This document shows, in pieces, positions 57,586 to 64,000 of a DNA stretch of 64,000 nt (the stretch's first letter is position 1; every line of letters begins with the position of its first letter). The position numbers and the translations under genes are program-made. The notes under the pieces are model-generated. The model did no database searches. It was given only the letters and a program-made list of their open reading frames with translations, and was not told the DNA's origin. Source of the stretch: Myxococcus stipitatus DSM 14675 (lineage in GTDB: Bacteria > Myxococcota > Myxococcia > Myxococcales > Myxococcaceae); the NCBI RefSeq assembly GCF_000331735.1, contig NC_020126.1, positions 2,046,001 to 2,110,000 on the forward strand, given 5' to 3'.

Positions 57586-58002
57586 ATGCCGCCTCTCGAA
57601 TCGACCCAGTTCACCGCGTGGCTTCTCCAGGCGCTGTGCGCCGCCTTCCTCGCCATCCTCTTCCTCCAGTCCGGTGCGGACAAGGTGGTGGATTGGAAGG
57701 GCAACCTGGGCTGGCTCACGGGCCACTTCGCCAAGAGCCCCTTGAGGGGCGTGGTGCCGCTCATGCTCGGCGTCATCACCCTGATGGAGCTGGCCTCGGG
57801 CGCGCTCAGCGCCGTGGGCCTCGTGTCGCTCTTCGTCTCCGGCAGCGCGACCTGGGCCTTCTGGGGGGCGCTCGCGTCCGCCCTCTCGCTGGTGGGCCTC
57901 TTCTTCGGCCAGCGCATGGCCAAGGACTACGCGGGCGCGGGCGCGCTGGTGCCGTACTTCCTGCTGTCGCTCGTGGCCCTCTACGTCACGCGCATGTCCT
58001 GA
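57586..58002 (+). CDS. Small membrane protein, DoxX-like
   Basis: A 138-residue protein with four hydrophobic segments (FTAWLLQALCAAFLAILFLQSG, GVVPLMLGVITLMELASGAL, TWAFWGALASALSLVGLFFG, LVPYFLLSLVALYV). The segment FLQSGADKVVDW and the overall four-helix layout resemble DoxX-like proteins. Function unknown. ATG 57586 begins the first membrane segment; an earlier ATG at 57550 is not supported. It is convergent with the ThrE-type gene, 15 bases apart. Confidence 0.78.
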   Translation: MPPLESTQFTAWLLQALCAAFLAILFLQSGADKVVDWKGNLGWLTGHFAKSPLRGVVPLMLGVITLMELASGALSAVGLVSLFVSGSATWAFWGALASALSLVGLFFGQRMAKDYAGAGALVPYFLLSLVALYVTRMS

Positions 58003-58017
58003 GGGCCTCTGCGGCCC

Positions 58018-59268
58018 TCAGAGCACCTTGCGCGGGGGGACCAGGGCGTTGGCGGACAGGAGTCCGGCCACCAGCGCCACGGCCACCATCAGCATGTTGA
58101 AGGCCGTGTCCACGCCGGCCACGACGTCGCGCTCCAGCAGTGACGACAGGCTGCGGAAGCCCACGCTGCCGGGCACGAGCAGCATCAGTCCCGGCACGAC
58201 GATGGTGACGGAGGGCTTGTTGCGCAGCCGCGCCAGCGTGTTGCCGCCGATGCCCAGCAGGACGGCGCCCACGAAGGCGCCGAGCTGGGGGCCCAACAGG
58301 CCCGAGCTCACCCGGGCCCCGAGGAACGCGAAGGTGCCCGCCGCGGCAATCCATCCCCAGTCGCGAGGCCGCGCGCGGAACAGCACGCCGATGGACACGC
58401 CCGCGACGGCCAGGGACACCGCCTGGGTCCAGGCGGGGAGCGGCGGGAGCGGCGGGACGACGGGCGGCGGCGGAAGCACCTCCGCGAGCCGGCTGCCCAG
58501 CGCGACGCCGAAGCCCAGTTGCAGGAAGACGACGGCGGCGCCGGTGAGGCGCGAGGTCCCGGAGATGAGGTGGCGCGTCGCCAGCTCGTTGAGGGCCACC
58601 GTCAGCGTGAGGCCGGGCAGGAGGACGATGAGGCCCGCCAGCGTGGCGACCTGAATCGACATCGTGCCCAGGAAGCTCGCGGCGAGGACGGCGAGCGACG
58701 AGGACAGGATGGCGGCCACGGGCTCCAGCACGCGCGCGGAGGAGGGCTGGCGCTGCGTCACCTCGCTCAGGATGCCGATGAGCAGGCTGCTCACCGTGGC
58801 GACCGCCATCTCCTTCAGCCCACCGCCGAAGAGACGGGCGCCGGCTCCTCCGGCCAGGGCCCAGCAGAGGACTTGGAGCACCGGCCCGAAGCGCGGCGGG
58901 CGGGCGAGGATGGCCTCCACGCGCAGCGCGCCCTCCGCGGGCGACAGGCGGGCGTGGATGACGTCATCGGCGAGCACGTCCAGCAGCGTGAGGCGCTCCA
59001 GGTCCATGTCCCCGGGCTCCACGCGGATGAGGCTGGTGCGCAGGGCTTCCGGCGGGCCGAAGGACGCGAAGAGGGACGTGGGGGTGGAGAAGAATCTCCC
59101 CTCGAGCCCCAGCCGGCCTGACACGCGCTTCATCAGGTCCTCCAGGCGGTGCGCGGGCGTGCCGTAGCGGTGGAGGGCTTCGGCCAGGCGCAGCGCGAAG
59201 GCGACGGAGGGGCCCGAGGGCGGCGCGTGGCGCTGGAGCGATTCGGCGATTTCAGGGGGGACAGCCAC
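58018..59268 (-). CDS. Threonine/serine exporter family protein (ThrE-like)
   Basis: A 416-residue protein in which both halves of the ThrE family lie on one chain: an N-terminal DUF1212-like part (LAEALHRYGTPAHRLEDLM, RVEPGDMDLERLTLLDVLADDV) and a C-terminal DUF3815-like part (GNTLARLRNKPSVTIVVPGLMLLVPGSVGFRSL), with about ten membrane segments. GTG 59268 (MAVPPEIAESL) is taken as the start; the frame upstream looks like noise. Transport of amino acids is inferred only from the family. Confidence 0.87.
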   Translation of the reverse strand: MAVPPEIAESLQRHAPPSGPSVAFALRLAEALHRYGTPAHRLEDLMKRVSGRLGLEGRFFSTPTSLFASFGPPEALRTSLIRVEPGDMDLERLTLLDVLADDVIHARLSPAEGALRVEAILARPPRFGPVLQVLCWALAGGAGARLFGGGLKEMAVATVSSLLIGILSEVTQRQPSSARVLEPVAAILSSSLAVLAASFLGTMSIQVATLAGLIVLLPGLTLTVALNELATRHLISGTSRLTGAAVVFLQLGFGVALGSRLAEVLPPPPVVPPLPPLPAWTQAVSLAVAGVSIGVLFRARPRDWGWIAAAGTFAFLGARVSSGLLGPQLGAFVGAVLLGIGGNTLARLRNKPSVTIVVPGLMLLVPGSVGFRSLSSLLERDVVAGVDTAFNMLMVAVALVAGLLSANALVPPRKVL

Positions 59269-59346
59269 GAGGCCGCAATGGCAGAGGGCGGCGGGTGGAG
59301 TCAAATCGTGACATGCGGGTGTCCGCCTGTCCGCCGGGGGCTCCGT

Positions 59347-59373
59347 GGAGAAGCTCTCATTGGTTCTCCAATG
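59347..59373. promoter_or_regulatory. Two overlapping, mutually exclusive hairpins
   Basis: GGAGAA (59347-59352) can pair with TTCTCC (59364-59369), while CATTGG (59358-59363) can pair with CCAATG (59368-59373). The two share bases, so only one can form at a time. They lie 43-69 bases upstream of the pseudouridine synthase start. Confidence 0.4.
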
Positions 59374-59415
59374 TGAACATGGGATGTCGGGGTGGAGAGG
59401 CAAGGAGACGAGAGG

Positions 59416-60228
59416 ATGGCGCGGAGGAGCAAGACGCCCCGATGGTTGGAGGCGGCGCGGCGGCGGGGCACGGAGGGCGTGCCCGAGGGAGGCCGGGCGG
59501 ACTGGCTGGCGCGCGCCCTGGGGCGGGCAGGGGTGATGCCCCGGGCCTCCGCGGAGGCCGCCATCCGGGCGGGCCGCGTGGAGGTGGATGGACAGGTGGA
59601 GGTGGAGCCCTTCGCGCCGGTGGGGCCGGGGCGCGTGGTGCGCGTGGATGGGCGGGAGTGCTCCTTGGACGCACGGCCGTGGGTGCTGCTGTTCCACAAG
59701 CCGGCGGGGCCGGTGGTGCATGGCTCGGACCCGGAGGGCGTGGGCACGGTGTTCGAGCGGCTGCGCGCGGTGCTGCCGGAGTCACTCCAAGGCTACGAGT
59801 GGTACGCGGTGGGTCGGCTGGACCGGGACACCACCGGGTTGCTGTTGTTCACCAATGACGAGAGGTTCGTTCGTCATGGCACGGCTCCGGAGACACACCT
59901 GCCCAAGCGCTACGTGGCGCGGGTGGAGGGACGTCCGGGGGAGGTGGCGCTCCAGCGGCTCCGGGAGGGCGTGGCGCTGGAGGATGGGCTGACGCGTCCG
60001 GCGGAGGCTCGGCTGCGAGAGGTGGACGCGGTGGAGCTCACGCTGACGGAGGGACGGCACCATCAGGTGAAGCGGATGCTCGCCGCGGTGGGGCATCCGG
60101 TGGTGACGCTGCATCGTGAGGCGGTAGGGCGCGTGGCGCTGGACGTGGCCGAGGGGGCCTTTCGAGTGCTGCGCGACGAGGAGGTGGCGGAGGGGCTGGG
60201 GTTCCGCGTGGAGCAGGGCTCGGTCTGA
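59416..60228 (+). CDS. Pseudouridine synthase of the RsuA/RluB/E/F family
   Basis: A 270-residue RNA-modifying enzyme. An N-terminal S4 RNA-binding domain spans ~30-80 (ALGRAGVMPRASAEAAIRAG). The catalytic Asp is in YAVGRLDRDTTGLLLFTND. The C-terminal EGRHHQVKRMLAAVGHPV is characteristic. RsuA acts on 16S rRNA and RluB/E/F on 23S rRNA; which one applies here is not clear. ATG 59416 has AAGGAG eight bases upstream. Confidence 0.92.
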   Translation: MARRSKTPRWLEAARRRGTEGVPEGGRADWLARALGRAGVMPRASAEAAIRAGRVEVDGQVEVEPFAPVGPGRVVRVDGRECSLDARPWVLLFHKPAGPVVHGSDPEGVGTVFERLRAVLPESLQGYEWYAVGRLDRDTTGLLLFTNDERFVRHGTAPETHLPKRYVARVEGRPGEVALQRLREGVALEDGLTRPAEARLREVDAVELTLTEGRHHQVKRMLAAVGHPVVTLHREAVGRVALDVAEGAFRVLRDEEVAEGLGFRVEQGSV

Positions 60229-60232
60229 GGCG

Positions 60233-60802
60233 TCACGGGCCGAAGCAGGACAGGACGGCCTCGAGGACCGCGGGCTCGCGTGGGTTGTTGAAGTGGCGGG
60301 CACCGGGGATGACTCGGACCTCGGCGCCCAGGTGCTCCTCCCAGAGCTGGCGGTTGCGCCGCCAGTCGGGCGTGAACGGGTCTCCGTCCGAGAGCAGGAC
60401 GACGCAGCGGCCCAGCGCCGCGCGGACGCGAGTGAAGTCGATGGGCGTGTCCAACCAGGGCTGCAGTGCGTCCCATCGCCTGGCGACGTCGAACCAACCC
60501 GCGACGAGCACGGCGCCTTCCACGCGGTGGCCCTCCGAGAGCGTGGCGAGATAGCGGAGGATGGCCTGACACCCCACGCTGTGGCCGAGGAAGACCGTGG
60601 ATGCGTCCGGCACGGGGCCGAGAGTTCGCGTGAGTGTGGAGACCCAGCCGTCGATGGTGGGCGCGCTGGGTTGGGGCATGTCCAGCGTGTGGACCGTGTC
60701 GAAGGGCGCGGGCGGTTGCAGCAGCCGCTCGGAGAGCCACGGGTAGAAGTCGGTGTTGGGGCGTCCATCCCAGCGATGGACGATGACGAGGGAGCGGCTC
60801 AT
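60233..60802 (-). CDS. RBBP9/YdeN-type alpha/beta hydrolase
   Basis: A 189-residue serine hydrolase. It begins LVIVHRWDGRPNTDFYPWL, close to the YdeN/RBBP9 pattern (H-G/W-x-G...W.PWL). The nucleophile Ser74 is in LGHSVGCQA, an acidic residue in SDGDPF and the His in GARHFNN complete the triad. The start overlaps the pabC-like stop by four bases, so it is the last gene of the pab operon. Its role there is unclear. Confidence 0.9.
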   Translation of the reverse strand: MSRSLVIVHRWDGRPNTDFYPWLSERLLQPPAPFDTVHTLDMPQPSAPTIDGWVSTLTRTLGPVPDASTVFLGHSVGCQAILRYLATLSEGHRVEGAVLVAGWFDVARRWDALQPWLDTPIDFTRVRAALGRCVVLLSDGDPFTPDWRRNRQLWEEHLGAEVRVIPGARHFNNPREPAVLEAVLSCFGP

Positions 60803-61623
60803 CCTTCGCGCGCCGCCACGCGGAGCACATGGGCTCGCAGGTGCTCCGCCAGGGAGAGGCTGTCGGGCAGGTCACGTCCCAGCAACCGCGTGACGCCTGT
60901 CACCAGCACAGCGGAGTTGGTGAAGACGCAGGCCCGTGCCTCCGCGAGCCGCGCGAGTGGCAGGTCTTGCTCCACCACGGGCATGCCGTTGAGGTTGCCC
61001 GCGTCCAGGAGCACCTGGCGGATGATGCCGGGCAGGCAGGGCGCCTCGAGCGGCGGCGTGACGAGCTGGTCGTCGATGAGGGCGAACAGGTTCGCGGTGG
61101 GGAGCTCGCACGCGTGGCCTCGCTCGTTGGCCAGGAGCGGCATGCTCGCCATGAGGGTGTATTGGCGGAAGTAGGACAGGCCCTTGTGATTGGGCGTGGG
61201 CTCACCGTGGCGGTACGCCCCGAGCTCCGTCGAGTCCACCGCGCGGCCCTCTCGCTGGAGTCGCTCCGCATCCGGTGAAGGAGGCCGCAGGGTGAGCAGG
61301 AGCTTTCCATCGCTCGCGGCCAGCTTGCCCACGCCCGTGAAGCGAGGGCCGAGCGCGGCGTCGGCGTCCAGGCATCGGCGCAAGGTGTCTCGCACGGCCT
61401 CCTCACGCAGCAGCTCAGCGGGCGGAGCGCGGACCGCGGAGGGGAAGGCCGAGATGCTCGCGGAGAGCCGCGCCAGGTGCCGGGCGAGGAACAGCGGTGT
61501 CCCTTCGTCGATGCGGAACGTGGTGAAGAACCCCGCGCCGAAGAAGAAGCCCTGAGCGAAGTCGTGCAGGCGCACGTCCTCCCAGCGCGTCACTTCGCCA
61601 TTCACCGCCACCGTGGAGAACAT
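60799..61623 (-). CDS. pabC: Class IV PLP aminotransferase/lyase (PabC-like)
   Basis: A 274-residue class IV PLP enzyme, probably aminodeoxychorismate lyase, releasing 4-aminobenzoate and pyruvate. Visible are HDFAQGFFFGAGFFTTFRID at the start, HKGLSYFRQYTLM with the PLP Lys, ERGHACELPTANLFAL in the middle and TNSAVLVTGVTRL late. The branched-chain aminotransferases share this fold, but the position after pabB-pabA supports PabC. Start 61623 lies 10 bases after the pabA stop. Confidence 0.85.
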   Translation of the reverse strand: MFSTVAVNGEVTRWEDVRLHDFAQGFFFGAGFFTTFRIDEGTPLFLARHLARLSASISAFPSAVRAPPAELLREEAVRDTLRRCLDADAALGPRFTGVGKLAASDGKLLLTLRPPSPDAERLQREGRAVDSTELGAYRHGEPTPNHKGLSYFRQYTLMASMPLLANERGHACELPTANLFALIDDQLVTPPLEAPCLPGIIRQVLLDAGNLNGMPVVEQDLPLARLAEARACVFTNSAVLVTGVTRLLGRDLPDSLSLAEHLRAHVLRVAAREG

Positions 61624-61633
61624 GGAGGCACCT

Positions 61634-62197
61634 TCAAGTCGCGAGGAAGTTGGCGAGGAGCCGAGGGCCGTGGATGGTGAGGAAGGACTCGGGATGGAAC
61701 TGCACGCCCTCCAGTCCCGGCAGCTCCCGATGGCGCATGCCCATGATGAGCCCCTCATGCCATGCCGTCACTTCCAGGCAGTCCGGAAGGCTCTCACGGT
61801 CCACGACCAGCGAGTGATAGCGCGCGGCGGTGAACGGGTCTGGCAGCGCGCGGAAGACGCCTTGCCCCGAGTGGCGCACGTCCGCTGTCTTTCCATGCAC
61901 CGGCAGGGGGGCTCGCACGACCTTCGCGCCGAAGACCTGCCCGAGGCACTGGTGTCCCAGACACACCCCGAGCAGCGGCACGCGTCCGCCGAAGGCGCGA
62001 ATCACCTCCAGCGAGATGCCCGCGTCATCCGGTGTCCCAGGGCCTGGAGAGATGACGATGCGCTCGGGCTTGAGCGCTTCGATGTCCGCTACGGTGAGGG
62101 CGTCATTGCGGACCACCTTCATGCGCGCCCCCTGAGCTCCGAGCGCCTGGACGAGGTTGAAGGTGAACGAGTCGAAGTTGTCGATGAGGAGAATCAT
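61634..62197 (-). CDS. pabA: Glutamine amidotransferase component (PabA/TrpG)
   Basis: A 187-residue class I amidotransferase. The triad is Cys79 ([12 protein letters not shown]) with His168 and Glu170 (VQFHPES); [12 protein letters not shown] is the oxyanion area. PabA/TrpG supplies ammonia to chorismate-using synthases and often serves both folate and tryptophan pathways. Its start overlaps the pabB-like stop by four bases. Confidence 0.93.
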   Translation of the reverse strand: MILLIDNFDSFTFNLVQALGAQGARMKVVRNDALTVADIEALKPERIVISPGPGTPDDAGISLEVIRAFGGRVPLLGVCLGHQCLGQVFGAKVVRAPLPVHGKTADVRHSGQGVFRALPDPFTAARYHSLVVDRESLPDCLEVTAWHEGLIMGMRHRELPGLEGVQFHPESFLTIHGPRLLANFLAT

Positions 62198-63645
62198 CGC
62201 GCCCCTCTGCTCGCGGAGAGCGCCAGCAGTTGCGAGCGCGCCTTGTTGAGCGTCTCCTTGTATTCCTGCCGTGCCTGCGAGTCGTGGACGATGCCTCCGC
62301 CCACCTGCGCGTAGGCCCGGCCGTCCTTCACGAGCAGCGTGCGGATGACGATGTTCAGGTCCAGGTCCCCTGTGAACGACAGGTAGCCGAGGGAGCCCGT
62401 GTAGAGCCCGCGCGTCTGGGGCTCCAACTCGGAGATGAGCTGCATGGTGCGAATCTTCGGCACGCCCGTAATCGTCCCGCCGGGGAACAGCGCTCCCACG
62501 ACGTCGAGGGGCTCGACTCCCGGAGCAAGCTGTCCTGTCACCTCCGACTCGATGTGCAGGACGTGGGCGTACTCGACAATCTCCATCAGCTTAACCACCT
62601 CGACGGTGCCGTAGGCACAGACGCGTCCCAGGTCATTGCGCTCCAGGTCGACGAGCATCGCGTGCTCGGCGCGCTCCTTCTCGCTGGTGCGCAATTCTTG
62701 GACGAACCGGGCCTCCTCCTCGGCGGTCCCCCTGCGACGCGTCCCCGCGATGGGGCGGGTGATGGCGCGCCCCTGCTCCACCCGGACGAGCCGCTCCGGG
62801 GAGGCGCTCACGACCTGGAAGCCATCCCCTTCGAGATAGCTGGCGAAGTGAACGGGGTTCGTGGCGGACAGCGTCTCGTAGAGGGCCAGGGACTCGCCAG
62901 GGAAGTCCACCTCCAGCCGCTGCGAGAGATTGACCTGATACGTGTCTCCCGCGCGGATGTACTCACGCACGCGCTCCACCGCGTCCAGGTAGTCCGGCGG
63001 GGTGAAGTTGGAGCGCGCTTCGGCGAGGGGCGTGCTCGGGTCTGGCGGCGCGGGAGGCGGCGTGGCGACGGCTTGGCGCACTTGGGCTTCGAGTGCATCC
63101 AGTCGTCGCCGCGCATCCGCCCAGTCATCGCCCGTGGCGATGGCGAGCACGTGGCCTTCGAGGTGGTCCACCGCGAGGAAGGTGTCCACGAAGGACAGGG
63201 CGATGTCCGGCAGCTTCAGGTCGTCGCGAGGATGACGAGGCAGTGACTCGAAGTAGTGGAGCGCCTCGTAGGCGAAGAAGCCCACGGCGCCGCCGAGGAA
63301 CAAAGGCAGTCCGGGCTGACTGACACCGCGCCACTTCCTGAGCAGCGCGCGGAGTGTCTCCAGCGGAGTGCCGGGCTGGAGCACGTCATCGACGAAGCAC
63401 TGGTCGCCCTTGGCGGAGAAGCGCAGGAAGGGCTCGGCGCCCACGAACGAGTAGCGCCCCTCCGCGCTCACGCGCGTGCTCTCCAGCAGGAACCGGTGCT
63501 CGGGCGGCAGGGCCCGCAGCAGGTCCACGGGCCGGAGGGCACCAGGCTCCAGCCGTCGATACACGGGGACCTGGTTGAAGCCCTGGGCCACGAGCGCATC
63601 GAAGCGCTCGCGGTCCAACGGAGGAGGAAGCGGCCGGGTGCTCAT
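62194..63645 (-). CDS. pabB: Aminodeoxychorismate/anthranilate synthase component I (PabB/TrpE)
   Basis: A 483-residue chorismate-binding enzyme. FLLESTRV (52-59) is the regulatory-pocket motif; [11 protein letters not shown] (233-243) and PIAGTRRRG (298-306) are active-site parts; [13 protein letters not shown] lies later. The residue in PIxGT is Ala300, as in anthranilate synthases, while many PabB enzymes have Lys there. The operon partner pabC argues for PabB; Ala-type aminodeoxychorismate synthases exist. So the label pabB rests on context, and TrpE activity is not excluded. Confidence 0.82.
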   Translation of the reverse strand: MSTRPLPPPLDRERFDALVAQGFNQVPVYRRLEPGALRPVDLLRALPPEHRFLLESTRVSAEGRYSFVGAEPFLRFSAKGDQCFVDDVLQPGTPLETLRALLRKWRGVSQPGLPLFLGGAVGFFAYEALHYFESLPRHPRDDLKLPDIALSFVDTFLAVDHLEGHVLAIATGDDWADARRRLDALEAQVRQAVATPPPAPPDPSTPLAEARSNFTPPDYLDAVERVREYIRAGDTYQVNLSQRLEVDFPGESLALYETLSATNPVHFASYLEGDGFQVVSASPERLVRVEQGRAITRPIAGTRRRGTAEEEARFVQELRTSEKERAEHAMLVDLERNDLGRVCAYGTVEVVKLMEIVEYAHVLHIESEVTGQLAPGVEPLDVVGALFPGGTITGVPKIRTMQLISELEPQTRGLYTGSLGYLSFTGDLDLNIVIRTLLVKDGRAYAQVGGGIVHDSQARQEYKETLNKARSQLLALSASRGAR

Positions 63646-63687
63646 TCCGACGCGCTTCCTAGCAGGAACTCGACCCGCCCGTTCAGC

Positions 63688-64000
63688 TCATGGCGTGTCC
63701 GACCCCGACTGCTTCCGGCTGAGCCGGGCGAGCTCGAGAATCTGGTCCTCGGGGAGCTGCGTCGTCTTGAAGACGGAGCAGTCCGCCTTGAGCTGCTGGA
63801 CGCGGCCGTCGCTCAGCACGTGGAACTGCCCTGGCTTCTGACCCGGAAGTCGAGCATCGGCGTCGACGCGACTATCGGCGAAGAGCGAGCGGACCCGCTT
63901 CAGCGCGTTCTCCTCCTTGATCTTCCCCACGAACCAGGACTGCACGTTTTCGCGGCACTTGTAGTCGAAGTCGCCAGGGCTCTGGGTCGCGAGCATCACA
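63688..64000 (-). CDS. HerA-like ATPase, C-terminal end (partial)
   Basis: The last 104 or so residues of a protein whose start lies beyond the window. MLATQSPGDFDYKCRENVQSW, FVGKIKEENALKRVR and the ending ILELARLSRKQ fit the C-terminal part of HerA/DUF853-type hexameric ATPases involved in DNA processing, where a T/S-Q-SP motif follows the sensor strand. No Walker motifs are in view, so the call is moderate. It ends 42 bases before the pabB start. Confidence 0.6.
   Translation of the reverse strand, partial: VMLATQSPGDFDYKCRENVQSWFVGKIKEENALKRVRSLFADSRVDADARLPGQKPGQFHVLSDGRVQQLKADCSVFKTTQLPEDQILELARLSRKQSGSDTP

Overview
The window is high-GC, densely packed bacterial chromosome with strong third-position GC, many ATGA start/stop overlaps and short gaps. 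The gene content points to a myxobacterium of the Myxococcus/Corallococcus type: a Hanks-type Ser/Thr kinase, GAF and PAS histidine kinases, a sigma54 activator, many lipoproteins of unknown function, a GldG-like ABC system, and a ferrochelatase with the internal cysteine-rich segment described for Myxococcus xanthus. No tRNA, rRNA, insertion sequence, prophage or CRISPR array was recognised. The genus is inference. The annotation rests on motif reading; no database search was run.

Layout. 1-10 kb: end of treY, glgX (alpha-glucan/trehalose metabolism), a TerC-type membrane protein, apaG, hemH, a lipoprotein, a Sua5-type tRNA threonylcarbamoyladenosine enzyme and a TIGR01777-like epimerase. 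10-14.7 kb: a four-gene operon for a GldA/GldF/GldG-like ABC transporter plus a DUF4340-like protein. 14.7-18.4 kb, minus strand: a tight operon of a GvpA-like small protein, a PAS histidine kinase, a lone receiver and a GvpF/L-like protein; this is the most unusual locus. 18.8-27.1 kb: an AlkA-like glycosylase, a broken zinc alcohol dehydrogenase, a repeat-bearing protein, a secreted protein, an MFS permease, a PLP aminotransferase and a lipoprotein. 27.3-30.8 kb: a peroxide-defence block (dps, ahpD, ahpC) with a divergent sigma54 activator; a near-consensus -24/-12 promoter and a 34-bp palindrome lie between ahpC and the activator.

30.9-38.6 kb: an unknown protein, an amino-acid ABC importer with receptor and permease fused, a GAF histidine kinase, a GNAT acetyltransferase and a 5-oxoprolinase operon in which PxpA and PxpB are one polypeptide. 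39-46.6 kb: a triheme c-type cytochrome, a class V aminotransferase, cysE-cysK, an acyl-CoA synthetase, a TfoX-like protein with a lysine-rich tail and an EEP-family hydrolase. 46.8-54.4 kb: a Cys-rich secreted protein, a LysR regulator divergent from a drug-type MFS exporter with clear inverted repeats between them, two unknown proteins, a Ser/Thr kinase, an ODP-like diiron protein and a DedA/YqaA-like protein. 54.6-64 kb: an EEP/lamin-tail lipoprotein, an AI-2E-type permease, a small membrane protein, a ThrE-type exporter, an RsuA-type pseudouridine synthase, a pabB-pabA-pabC-hydrolase operon and the end of a HerA-like ATPase.

Functionally the window is mostly core metabolism and stress defence with accessory signalling. 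Two places stand out as regulatory or novel: the gvp-like/two-component operon and the sigma54-controlled ahpCD unit.
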